A stretch of 64,000 bases of DNA from Oscillospiraceae bacterium (GCA_021202155.1 JAJQDP010000053.1:62001-126000), one strand, 5' to 3'; shown: positions 16,150 through 23,455, counted from the stretch's first letter. The notes: generated by a model from the letters alone, not told the origin. A program made the numbers and translations.

Positions 16150-16186
16150 CTCTGTTATTATAACGGAGTTTTATCCCGGATGTCAA
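16150..16186 (-). promoter_or_regulatory. promoter and operator of the MerR stump
   Basis: Minus strand: TTGACA (16186-16181), an 18-bp spacer and TATAAT (16162-16157). The -10 is embedded in CTCTGTTATTATAACGGAG (16150-16168), which differs by a few bases from the palindrome at 14056-14074. The shared operator suggests this MerR protein once controlled the MATE gene. Confidence 0.65.
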
Positions 16187-16196
16187 GCCACCAACA

Positions 16197-16487
16197 CTCA
16201 TGTCAGCAACCGTACATATGGACGAGAAGACTCCGCATATGCACTTATGCTTCGCGCCGCTGACGGAGGATAACAGGCTCAGCGCAAAAGAAATTGTAGG
16301 CAATAAGAAGAAGCTCACAGAATGGCAGGACAGGTTCTGGGAGTATATGGTCAGGAAATATCCCGACTTTGAGCGTGGAGAGAGTGCATCATTAACCGGC
16401 AGAGACCACATTCCGCCAAGGATGTTCAAGCAGATGACACAGTTGACCGCTCAGAAAGAGAATGCTGTCGGACAAGATGTCGTTTGA
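16197..16487 (+). pseudogene. MobV/Pre-type plasmid relaxase fragment
   Basis: The frame reads SATVHMDEKTPHMHLCFAPL, the His-rich metal-binding motif of Mob/Pre relaxases, then LSAKEIVGNKKKLTEWQDRF. Both the N-terminal part and everything after about residue 95 are missing. It is evidence of a past plasmid or integrative element. Confidence 0.82.
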
Positions 16488-16564
16488 AGTCGGCGGGTGA
16501 GCCAAGGGGTGTTAGACAAAGTGTTAGAAAAGCCCTGCAAAAATAGACAAAAGGTTAAAAGAAA

Positions 16565-16581
16565 AAGCCCGAAAACGGCTT
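16565..16581 (-). terminator. terminator of tRNA-Ala
   Basis: On the minus strand AAGCC and GGCTT arms enclose a short loop and are followed by TTTTC. A second hairpin, CAAAGC-GTA-GCTTTG, lies nearer the tRNA. Confidence 0.5.
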
Positions 16582-16705
16582 GCCTTCGAGCAAAAAGGGT
16601 TCCCGCAAAGCGTAGCTTTGTGGGAAAAGGAGGAGCGACGGAATGAGTGAGAGGCGAAATTTAAAAAATTTCGTCGCGAACGATATGAAGTCCGCGACGA
16701 CGTGG

Positions 16706-16781
16706 TGGTGGAGCATACGGGATTCGAACCCGTGACCTCCACACTGCCAGTGTGGCGCGCTCCCAACTGCGCTAATACCCC
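16706..16781 (-). tRNA. tRNA-Ala (anticodon GGC)
   Basis: Acceptor GGGGTAT pairs with ATGCTCC (with G-T wobbles), the D-arm is GCGC/GCGC, and the anticodon stem CCACA/TGTGG holds loop CTGGCAG (anticodon GGC). The T-arm is ACGGG TTCGAAT CCCGT and the CCA end is encoded. Length is 76 nt. The Mob and IS stumps end just beyond this gene; tRNA genes are common integration points. Confidence 0.96.
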
Positions 16782-16855
16782 AGTACTTCGGATATAATAG
16801 CACATCCAGGCGAAAAAATCAAGGGGTTTTTGAGAGAAATTTGCGATCGACGATT

Positions 16856-18202
16856 TTATTTCTTCATTTCCATCTCGTAAGTATAAAGCATTGAGTCTTT
16901 AAGTTTTTGAAGTTTATCATCATAGACCACCTGCGGGCAATAGTCGAAGTCATCCGGGCAAGCGACCAACTTCACGCAATCGGCATACATAGGACACCTC
17001 CTGCATATCTCTCCGATTTCCGGTCGCTTCTTCCAATAGTCGATAACGTCCTGATTTGTGATGCCCCCGTAAATAGTTCCGCACTTATCCGTGATACCAA
17101 CATGCTCACACTTATGAAGTTCCCCTGTCGGTGTAACAACAACTGCTGAATCGTTATCCGCCATACAATGATTCGTTTTTATTCTTTTGTCTATCTTACC
17201 ACAATGAGACAATCCCTTTTTGGTGAGATAAGCATTCAACTTACTGTTTTCGGAACAAGTTCTGTCAAACGACTCGCTATACTTTTCACCATATAAGTAG
17301 TGCGAATATACTCCAAGCTTCTCATACGATGAAAATCTGTCCGCTAAAAGCTCACTGAGTTTATACAGATCTTCGGCATTATCCAGGTCGAGATTCAATC
17401 TGATACTAACTCTTATTCCCGCTTTCAGTAGCCTCTCAATATTGTCAAGTACCCGCTGAAATGCACTGCCTTCGGGATTAACGTATGCCTTGCGCTCGTT
17501 ATATACTTCCTCTGTACCATCAAGTGTTATCTGAACTTTCTTCAAGTTCCAGTTTTCCACTGCCTTTTTGACCACATTATCTGTCGCCAAGTAACCGTTA
17601 GAAATCATACTTGACTCAAACTCAATCCCAGCTTTTCGCAGTTCGCTTGTAATAATGTCAATAACAGAAATATTGAATAACGGCTCGCCGCCAAACCAGT
17701 GCAAACCAACTTTTTTGCCAGCATTCTTCTTGATGTATTCCGCAACATCAAGCGCAGTCTGCTTGCTCATACTGACTCGTTCGATACCCTTTTCGTAGCA
17801 ATAGAAACACCGGGCATTGCAATCGGTAGTTGTTAAGATAGTATAGCTGTTTATGCCCTCTTTAGTATCAAAACATGTTACAACATCTCTGACCTCATTG
17901 ATAAGCTTCAGGTCGTCATGCTCTGTAGACACCAAGAACCAGTTCTTCACAAGATAGTCGAAGAGCTCACTATCCCTGATGCTATCAATATCTGATTCTT
18001 GCAAATCAGAAACACAAAGAAACTCACTCTCACCCTTATCGATGAGAATAAGCTCCTTTGTAAGATTGTTCAGTAACAGAATACCGCAATCCGCTGTAGT
18101 AGCAACACACCATGAAGCAAGGCTCACATTGTCTCCATGAGTAATACACTGTTCTCCAAGTGCTTTGGAAATAGTTATATGTGCTTTACTTATTTCTTCC
18201 AT
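16856..18202 (-). CDS. radical SAM/SPASM peptide maturase
   Basis: 448 aa. The radical SAM cluster motif C128-x3-C132-x2-C135 lies in TTTDCNARCFYCYEKG, and GGEP is at 171-174. The C-terminal SPASM region has repeated Cys (HKCEHVG, CRRCPMYADC, VACPDDFDYC) for auxiliary iron-sulfur clusters. The first about 110 residues form a separate domain that could bind the precursor leader. The ATG is three bases after the stop of a 49-aa Cys-rich peptide gene, so the two are coupled. Such enzymes install thioether or carbon crosslinks in RiPP precursors. The family cannot be fixed by eye (ranthipeptide, sactipeptide or other). Base composition is more AT-rich than its neighbours. Confidence 0.9.
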   Translation of the reverse strand: MEEISKAHITISKALGEQCITHGDNVSLASWCVATTADCGILLLNNLTKELILIDKGESEFLCVSDLQESDIDSIRDSELFDYLVKNWFLVSTEHDDLKLINEVRDVVTCFDTKEGINSYTILTTTDCNARCFYCYEKGIERVSMSKQTALDVAEYIKKNAGKKVGLHWFGGEPLFNISVIDIITSELRKAGIEFESSMISNGYLATDNVVKKAVENWNLKKVQITLDGTEEVYNERKAYVNPEGSAFQRVLDNIERLLKAGIRVSIRLNLDLDNAEDLYKLSELLADRFSSYEKLGVYSHYLYGEKYSESFDRTCSENSKLNAYLTKKGLSHCGKIDKRIKTNHCMADNDSAVVVTPTGELHKCEHVGITDKCGTIYGGITNQDVIDYWKKRPEIGEICRRCPMYADCVKLVACPDDFDYCPQVVYDDKLQKLKDSMLYTYEMEMKK

Positions 18203-18205
18203 TTT

Positions 18206-18355
18206 TTAGCTAATAGGAATATCTTCGTAATCCACATAGTTACATGTTGCATCGACACATGTATACTGAGGACAAGTGCTACTAATAGCCAATACGTACA
18301 TCTCCTGTTCCCTAAAAGCAATCACGTTCATCTCATGCTTCTCAAACATATCCAT
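18206..18355 (-). CDS. candidate RiPP precursor peptide with three TCxxx repeats
   Basis: 49 codons, found by direct translation. The leader starts MDMFEKHEMNVIAFREQEMY and the core is STCPQYTCVDATCNYVDYED followed by IPIS. Cys28, Cys33 and Cys38 are evenly spaced, each preceded by Thr, as three TCxxx pentapeptides, and Cys38-x3-Asp42 resembles the CX3D spacing of ranthipeptides. GGAGG lies 9 bases before the ATG. The stop is three bases before the radical SAM gene. Size, Cys pattern, ribosome site and position all fit a RiPP precursor; the product is unproven. Confidence 0.8.
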   Translation of the reverse strand: MDMFEKHEMNVIAFREQEMYVLAISSTCPQYTCVDATCNYVDYEDIPIS

Positions 18356-18409
18356 ATCAAAATACCTCCATTTTTCTTATGCAAGGCTTGTGCCTTCCGC
18401 ATTTTCAAT

Positions 18410-18694
18410 TTAATTCTGCTCAGCTTGTTCCTTTTTCATCCTGCGGCGTTTTTCCTGGATGGATTTTACCGAACGCTGGATCTGGGCGGACAGTTCGCTG
18501 TCGGGCATTGTGTGCTCCATGACGAGCTTGCACTCTTCCTCTGTCCACGCGTGGCGGGCGTAAATGTACGATGTTTTGTCGTAGTATCGCTTCCGGCAAG
18601 CGCGCTTCTTTTCAACCGACCTTCCCGTCCTCGGTCTGCCTCGACCTGGCATAAGTCTCATCCCTTCGCTGTCGCTGAGAACCATATAGCTCAA
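18410..18694 (-). CDS. small SANT/Myb-like DNA-binding protein with AT-hook-like motif
   Basis: Up to 94 aa. Basic N-terminal part with GRGRPR, an AT-hook-like motif, then a SANT/Myb-like helix set (WTEEECKLVMEH, LSAQIQRSVKSIQEKRRRMK). The longest frame uses TTG at 18694. ATG codons at 18685, 18661 and 18652 are alternatives, and the last has GAAGGG nine bases ahead and would start MPGRGRPR. It lies 54 bases upstream of the precursor gene in the same direction and may regulate the RiPP locus. The link is by context only. Confidence 0.65.
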   Translation of the reverse strand: MSYMVLSDSEGMRLMPGRGRPRTGRSVEKKRACRKRYYDKTSYIYARHAWTEEECKLVMEHTMPDSELSAQIQRSVKSIQEKRRRMKKEQAEQN

Positions 18695-18758
18695 TATCTG
18701 AGAAATTGGGACATTTGGCTATAAAATTCTCAATAAAAGAATCAAATCTGATAACCCT

Positions 18759-18784
18759 ATTATACCCCCCGCAAAATTTGTCAA
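18759..18784 (-). promoter_or_regulatory. candidate promoter of the RiPP locus with a short 14-bp spacer
   Basis: Minus strand TTGACA (18784-18779) and TATAAT (18764-18759) both match consensus but lie only 14 bp apart, with a GGGGGG run in the spacer. Such spacing should be weak without help from a regulator, or may reflect a changed G tract. Confidence 0.5.
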
Positions 18785-18880
18785 TAGTAAGTTTTTAGCT
18801 TTCAGAGGCGAGAAATTTCTGAGAAATTCTTAATATTCTGATACGATTTTGAGGCAAAAATCTCGGGAAGTGAGACATGA

Positions 18881-18912
18881 AAAACAGGGCTGATTTCTCA
18901 GTCCTGCTTTGT
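18881..18912 (-). terminator. terminator downstream of the macrodomain/sirtuin remnant
   Basis: CAGG-GCTGA and TCAGT-CCTG arms around TTTC, with A and T runs on either side. The region 18785-18880 contains nothing else I can recognise. Confidence 0.65.
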
Positions 18913-19114
18913 TTATATCAGCTTTTTCAGCACTTTCCCGATGTCATCATCAATGCAAATCGACTGCCCTGCAATCTGCGACGGGCAGGCGGCGTCGCCG
19001 TAGTTTATGCAGGCGTAGGTCGCTTTCGGGTTCTTTAAGGTCATCTGCCAGAAGGGGCGGGCTCTCCGAAAGAAGTTCTTTTACAAGGTAGATTCTGCGG
19101 TCGGGTTGGGTCAT
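18913..19114 (-). pseudogene. remnant joining a macrodomain protein start to a SirTM-type sirtuin end
   Basis: The ATG at 19114 gives MTQPDRRIYLVKELLSE, like the start of Firmicute protein-ADP-ribose hydrolases (macrodomain). In another frame the 3' part reads TLKNPKATYACINYGDAACP and QIAGQSICIDDDIGKVLKKL, then stops, like the C-terminus of macrodomain-linked sirtuins. In many Firmicutes the two genes are adjacent, so a deletion from inside the first to near the end of the second explains this. Recognition is from memory of the families and moderately certain. Confidence 0.6.
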
Positions 19115-19134
19115 GACAACGCCTTTCTTTTCAA

Positions 19135-19764
19135 TTACTCTCTCACAACCGAAATTCTCTGCTGAACATGATTGCCGGAAACGATCTCGTCAACCATTGC
19201 TACAGCATAATCGGCATAGCTGATGATGCTTTCGCCCTTGGAATTGAGGGTGAGTTCTTCACCGCCGAGGATGTACTTGCCGGACTTCTCGCCGTCTGCC
19301 TGGAAGTCGCCGGCAGGGCTGACATAAGTCCACTTGACATCACTGCGCTCGCGGAGCTCAGAAAGAGCCTTTGCCATTGCAGCCGCAAGAGGCTTGAAAA
19401 CGTCAGGGAAGTCGGGACCATCAGAGACACATGCTGTGTGCTCAGGGTTTACATAGAGGCTTCCTGCACCGCCGACAATGAGAAGTCTTGTGTCAGTCCC
19501 ACTGAGAGCGTCGCAAAGAACCTTCAAAGAACTGCTGTGAAGAGGAAGAGTGTCCTCTGTCCATGCTCCGAAGGCATCAACTACTACATCGAAGCCCTTG
19601 AGGTCTGCGGCTGTGAGGTCGAAGAGGTCTTTATTGAGAACCTTCTTGGCGTCGGTCTTATTCTCGTCACGGACTACTGCCGTAACGTCGAGTCCTCTTG
19701 CTACTGCCTCATTGGTGATAAGTTTGCCTGCTTTTCCATTTGCACATACTACTGCGATTTCCAT
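19135..19764 (-). CDS. NAD(P)-binding Rossmann protein (YwnB/NmrA-like)
   Basis: 209 aa. Starts MEIAVVCANGKAGKLITNEA, a glycine-rich dinucleotide site (GxxGxxG-like, here NGKAGK), and continues as an atypical short-chain dehydrogenase fold (FDVVVDAFGAW, RLLIVGGAGSLYV). GGAGG precedes the ATG. Its promoter is bracketed by two 23-bp TTGTAA palindromes, and the neighbouring gene encodes an Rrf2 regulator. The same pairing exists in Bacillus (ywnB/ywnA). Probable role: a redox or electrophile response. Confidence 0.88.
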   Translation of the reverse strand: MEIAVVCANGKAGKLITNEAVARGLDVTAVVRDENKTDAKKVLNKDLFDLTAADLKGFDVVVDAFGAWTEDTLPLHSSSLKVLCDALSGTDTRLLIVGGAGSLYVNPEHTACVSDGPDFPDVFKPLAAAMAKALSELRERSDVKWTYVSPAGDFQADGEKSGKYILGGEELTLNSKGESIISYADYAVAMVDEIVSGNHVQQRISVVRE

Positions 19765-19796
19765 TTTAGATTACCTCCGAAAAATTAAATAATATC

Positions 19797-19861
19797 GTTG
19801 TAATCTTTTCGATTACAACATGAGTATATCACATCTCAGTTGTAATGTCAAGAGTTACAAC
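19797..19861 (-). promoter_or_regulatory. promoter with two flanking Rrf2-type operators
   Basis: Minus strand TTGACA (19851-19846), a 17-bp spacer and TATACT (19828-19823). One 23-bp palindrome, GTTGTAA-N9-TTACAAC (19839-19861), covers the -35. A second, GTTGTAATC-N5-GATTACAAC (19797-19819), lies just downstream of the -10. Both have the same length and arms. Confidence 0.8.
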
Positions 19862-19917
19862 GATTTTTTCAAAGTAGTATAAAATCGACTATCTCAGTAA
19901 AAGAAAAGCCCGAAAGC

Positions 19918-20364
19918 TCAGCTTCCGGACTCTTTTTCCATGCATATTTTCGTGTCATTTACGACGTCGGCGACTGTTATCTCCCGCATTTTGTCCTCCA
20001 TCGCCTGCTGAATCATCATCAGCTTGTCGTCAAGGGCAGCGTGGATATTCCTCCCGACCGGGCAAGCCTGGCTGGGGTTTTCGTGGAAGTGGAAGAGCTT
20101 GCCACTCTCTACACACTCAACAGCGTTGTAGACGTCTAAGAATGTGATCTCATCAAGCGGCTTCGCGATGGACGCTCCCCCGCTCCCCCGAGCCACGGTG
20201 ATGAGCCCTGCGGCTTTGAGCTGTTGGAGAATCCGGCGGATTATGACCGGGTTGACATTGATGCTCCCCGCCAAGAATTCGCTCGTGGTCTTGTATTGGT
20301 CTTTGAATGTCTCGATACAGGTGAGGATGTGAATAGCTATTGTGAATCGGCTTGAAATCTGCAT
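19918..20364 (-). CDS. Rrf2-family transcriptional regulator (YwnA-like)
   Basis: 148 aa from the ATG at 20364, chosen because GGGAGCAC lies upstream and MQISSRFTIAIHILTCIETF is the canonical Rrf2 start. The helix-turn-helix is TTSEFLAGSINVNPVIIRRI. Only one Cys lies in the middle (ACPVG), so it is not an iron-sulfur IscR/NsrR type and may sense by thiol or ligand. It likely represses the neighbouring Rossmann-protein gene through the TTGTAA palindromes, and itself through a similar site. Confidence 0.92.
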   Translation of the reverse strand: MQISSRFTIAIHILTCIETFKDQYKTTSEFLAGSINVNPVIIRRILQQLKAAGLITVARGSGGASIAKPLDEITFLDVYNAVECVESGKLFHFHENPSQACPVGRNIHAALDDKLMMIQQAMEDKMREITVADVVNDTKICMEKESGS

Positions 20365-20395
20365 TTTATAAGTGCTCCCTAAGATTGATGAGAAT

Positions 20396-20433
20396 ATTAT
20401 AGCACGAGTTGGGTGTAAATTCAAGGGTTACAA
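20396..20433 (-). promoter_or_regulatory. promoter of the Rrf2 gene with TTGTAA half sites
   Basis: Minus strand TTGAAT (20424-20419), a 17-bp spacer and TATAAT (20401-20396). TTGTAA and TTTACA half sites (20433-20428 and 20419-20414) bracket the -35, resembling the neighbour's operator. Confidence 0.65.
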
Positions 20434-20506
20434 TGACGTAAAATCCTGAACTTTCACCCCACAAACCTCTGAACCTTTATCTTCCCAAATTTTCACCCCA
20501 TCCCTA

Positions 20507-20535
20507 TTGCAATCAAAATTCCAATGTGGTACAAT
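20507..20535 (+). promoter_or_regulatory. sigma-A promoter of the MATE gene
   Basis: TTGCAA (20507-20512), a 17-bp spacer and TACAAT (20530-20535). Confidence 0.65.
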
Positions 20536-20588
20536 ACCTCTGCCCACAACTCTGTTTTAAAATATGGGTGGGCAGAAGGACAGTTTTT

Positions 20589-21920
20589 ATGGCGATACAG
20601 CTTTCGGATAGATTCAATTTCAGGCGGCTTCTCAGATTCACTTTGCCGTCCATCGTCATGATGATTTTCACGTCTATTTACGGCGTGGTCGACGGATTCT
20701 TTGTGTCGAATTTTGCGGGAAAGACTCCGTTCACGGCGATTAATCTCATCATGCCGTTTCTGATGGTTTTAGGCGCACTCGGATTTATGATGGGAACCGG
20801 CGGTAGCGCGATAATTGCGAAGACGATGGGCGAGGGCAACAAGGAAAAGGCAAACAGCCTGTTTTCGCTGTTCATCTACATATCAGTTCTTGCGGGAATT
20901 GTCGTTGCGGCTATTGGAATTGCTGTCCTGCGACCGGTTGCGGCATTTCTCGGTGCAGAGGGCGAAATCCTTGAAGACTGCGTCATCTACGGAAGAATAA
21001 TACTTATGGCACTTCCGGCGTTCATGCTCCAATACGAATTTCAGAGTTTGTTTGTGACGGCTGAAAGACCGAACTTAGGACTTGCGGTGACGGTTGCGGC
21101 AGGATTCACAAATATAATTTTAGATGCGGTTCTGGTCGGAGTCCTTTCAAAAGGACTTGTCGGCGCGGCAGTTGCGACGGCGATGAGCCAGTGCGTCGGC
21201 GGACTGATACCGATTATCTACTTCGCCCTTCCGAACAAGAGCCTTTTAAGACTCGGGAAGACGAGATTTGACGGCAGGTCACTCTTAAAAGCCTGCACCA
21301 ACGGCTCATCGGAGCTTATGAGCAACATTGCGATGTCTACCGTCTCGATGCTCTATAACTACCAGCTTTTGCAGTATGCCGGGAACGACGGAGTCGCCGC
21401 CTATGGCGTTCTTATGTACGTCAACATGATTTTCATCGCCGTGTTTATCGGATATTCTGTAGGCTCTGCTCCCATTGTGAGCTATCACTACGGTGCTGGA
21501 AATAAAGACGAACTGAAAAGCCTGCTCCGCAAAAGTGTTATTATAATTCTGTGCTTCTCGGTTTCGATGCTCATTTGCTCCGAGCTTCTTGCCAAGCCAC
21601 TTTCAACGCTGTTTGTCGGCTATGATGAGGAGCTACTTGAGCTCACTCTTGGCGGCTTCAGGATCTATTCCTTCTCGTTCCTGTTTGCGGGATTCGCGAT
21701 TTATGGCTCTTCCTTCTTCACAGCTCTCAACAACGGCGTGATTTCGGCGATAATCTCGTTCCTGAGAACTTTAGTATTCCAGGTTGCGGCGGTGCTCATC
21801 TTCCCACTCATCTGGGGCATAGACGGAATCTGGTTCTCCCTCGTCGCCGCAGAGATAATGGCAGTTGCAACGACGTCGGTTTTCATATTCGCAAAGAGAA
21901 AGAAATACGGTTATCTGTGA
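20589..21920 (+). CDS. MATE family multidrug efflux transporter
   Basis: 443 aa from the ATG at 20589 (AAGGACA upstream; the open frame extends further but starts before any ribosome site). Twelve hydrophobic segments in two repeats. Typical MATE segments are RFTLPSIVMMIFTSIYGVVD, FMMGTGGSAIIAKTMGEGNK and, in the second half, FIAVFIGYSVGSAPIVSYHY. It exports cationic drugs or metabolites in exchange for Na+ or H+. Unlike the two stumps at 13.7-14.6 kb it is intact. Confidence 0.93.
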   Translation: MAIQLSDRFNFRRLLRFTLPSIVMMIFTSIYGVVDGFFVSNFAGKTPFTAINLIMPFLMVLGALGFMMGTGGSAIIAKTMGEGNKEKANSLFSLFIYISVLAGIVVAAIGIAVLRPVAAFLGAEGEILEDCVIYGRIILMALPAFMLQYEFQSLFVTAERPNLGLAVTVAAGFTNIILDAVLVGVLSKGLVGAAVATAMSQCVGGLIPIIYFALPNKSLLRLGKTRFDGRSLLKACTNGSSELMSNIAMSTVSMLYNYQLLQYAGNDGVAAYGVLMYVNMIFIAVFIGYSVGSAPIVSYHYGAGNKDELKSLLRKSVIIILCFSVSMLICSELLAKPLSTLFVGYDEELLELTLGGFRIYSFSFLFAGFAIYGSSFFTALNNGVISAIISFLRTLVFQVAAVLIFPLIWGIDGIWFSLVAAEIMAVATTSVFIFAKRKKYGYL

Positions 21921-21925
21921 TAACA

Positions 21926-21956
21926 AAGCGCAGTCTTCTGATGACTGCGCTGTTTT
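21926..21956. terminator. bidirectional terminator between MATE and spoVAE
   Basis: AGCGCAGTC and GACTGCGCT arms with a 7-nt loop and a following GTTTTT; it serves the two converging genes. Confidence 0.8.
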
Positions 21957-22315
21957 TATGCCGATTTCGGCTTTGGCTTGAATATGAGAGCCGATAAGAG
22001 CGAGAAGACCATTGCGGCGGTGATTCCTCCCGAGCAGGCGGTCAAGCCGCCGGTGAAGATGCCTAAGAAGCCTTTTTCGTCGACGGCTTCACGGATTCCC
22101 TTGGCTATTGAGTTGCCGAAGCCGGTGAGCGGCACGGTCGCGCCTGCTCCGGCGAAGTCGGCGAGGTACTGGTAGATTCCAACTCCGCTCAGGATTACTC
22201 CCACAACCACATAAAGAGTCAGTATTCTTGCGGGAGTGAGCTTGGTGAAGTCTATTAAAAGCTGACCGATGGCGCAGATGAGTCCGCCGATCAAAAACGC
22301 CCATAAATACTGCAT
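21956..22315 (-). CDS. spoVAE: stage V sporulation protein AE
   Basis: 119 aa, four hydrophobic segments, starting MQYLWAFLIGGLICAIGQLL, with the conserved LTPARILTLYVVVGVILSG and FGNSIAKGIREAVDEKGFLG. Part of the SpoVA channel of the spore inner membrane that carries dipicolinic acid in sporulation and germination. It lies 12 bases after spoVAD. Sporulation (SigG) control is expected, but I could not make out a clear promoter. Confidence 0.95.
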   Translation of the reverse strand: MQYLWAFLIGGLICAIGQLLIDFTKLTPARILTLYVVVGVILSGVGIYQYLADFAGAGATVPLTGFGNSIAKGIREAVDEKGFLGIFTGGLTACSGGITAAMVFSLLSALIFKPKPKSA

Positions 22316-22327
22316 GTTTTCGCCTCC

Positions 22328-23347
22328 TTATAGCCCGATTTCACTTGAAAACCAGATGAGGTGCGAGATTCCGGGTATCGTCATGCCTTGCTGGCTTGAT
22401 GTTGTTGAAAGTAGTGCGCCAGTTGCGGCGAACAGGATGTTTCTGAGCTTGCCAGACTTCAACTCCGGCAGGAAATGCCCGGCAAGAAGGCTTGCTGAAC
22501 AGCCACAGCCTGAGCCTCCGGCGTGAACGTCCTGATTCTCGCTGTCAAAGAGCATACAGCCGCAGTCAAGATGCCTGTCGGCAATTTCAATACCGTCGCG
22601 ATGGAGAAGCTCAACTAAAATTCGCGAACCCACGCTTCCAAGGTCGCCTGTAACGATGTGGTCGAATTCGTCCGGCGACTTTTTTGTGTCTGAAAGGAAC
22701 TGCTTTATCGTGGAGTATGCCGCCGGAGCCATCGCGGCACCCATGTTGTTCGCGTCCTTGATGCCCTTGTCTTCAATTCTGCCGATTGTTACTGCCCGGA
22801 CGAACGGCGAGGCGTTCCCTCTCTCCAAAATCACAGCCCCCGAAGCTGTCGCCGTCCACTGCGAGGTCGGCGTCCTCTGCCCGCCATACTCCAAAGGAAA
22901 GCGATACTGCCGTTCTGCCGTGCAGAAGTGGGAGGAGGTCACCGCCGCGATTGTGTCTCCCGCTCCTGAATCGACCGTGAGTGCGGCTAAAAGTATTCCC
23001 TCAGCGATGGTCGAACACGCACCGTAGATGCCTAAGAACGGCACGTTGAAGTCAGATATTCCGAAGCTCGTCCCGATGCACTGGTTGAGGAGGTCTCCGC
23101 CGAACATGAAGGATAAATCTGATGGAGTAAGTTTACACTTTTCAAGTGCTGTCTGAAGGCAAAGCCCCTGCATGGCACTCTCCGCCCGCTCAAAGCTCTC
23201 CTGACCAAAGCGGTCGTCCTTATCGACATAGTCGAAGCACTCGCCGAAAGGTCCCTCACCCTCTTTTTTACCGACAACCGATGCCCAGCTTCTTACTGAG
23301 ACGGCGTTGTCCATCATTATGGTCGACAGACCTAATCTTTGTGACAT
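22328..23347 (-). CDS. spoVAD: stage V sporulation protein AD
   Basis: 339 aa, full length. Thiolase-like fold protein of the SpoVA complex that binds dipicolinic acid. Family segments are LTPSDLSFMFGGDLLNQCIG, FLGIYGACSTIAEGILLAAL and DCGCMLFDSENQDVHAGGSG. GGGAG precedes the ATG. spoVAC, usually just upstream, is absent; a lipoprotein gene on the other strand lies there instead. Confidence 0.96.
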   Translation of the reverse strand: MSQRLGLSTIMMDNAVSVRSWASVVGKKEGEGPFGECFDYVDKDDRFGQESFERAESAMQGLCLQTALEKCKLTPSDLSFMFGGDLLNQCIGTSFGISDFNVPFLGIYGACSTIAEGILLAALTVDSGAGDTIAAVTSSHFCTAERQYRFPLEYGGQRTPTSQWTATASGAVILERGNASPFVRAVTIGRIEDKGIKDANNMGAAMAPAAYSTIKQFLSDTKKSPDEFDHIVTGDLGSVGSRILVELLHRDGIEIADRHLDCGCMLFDSENQDVHAGGSGCGCSASLLAGHFLPELKSGKLRNILFAATGALLSTTSSQQGMTIPGISHLIWFSSEIGL

Positions 23348-23426
23348 TATTACAACTCCCCTTCACTTGATTCTGACCTTATTCTCCGCAAATAAGGTTA
23401 ATTTATGCGTTTTGAAATACGAAAGC

Positions 23427-23455
23427 TTGAATTCTTGGGGAGACTGTGATATAAT
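23427..23455 (+). promoter_or_regulatory. sigma-A promoter of the 283-aa lipoprotein gene
   Basis: TTGAAT (23427-23432), a 17-bp spacer and TATAAT (23450-23455). Confidence 0.7.

Noticed and set aside
16524-16805. 93-aa open frame over tRNA-Ala on the minus strand
   Set aside because: Reads through the tRNA gene; this is a known false ORF type.
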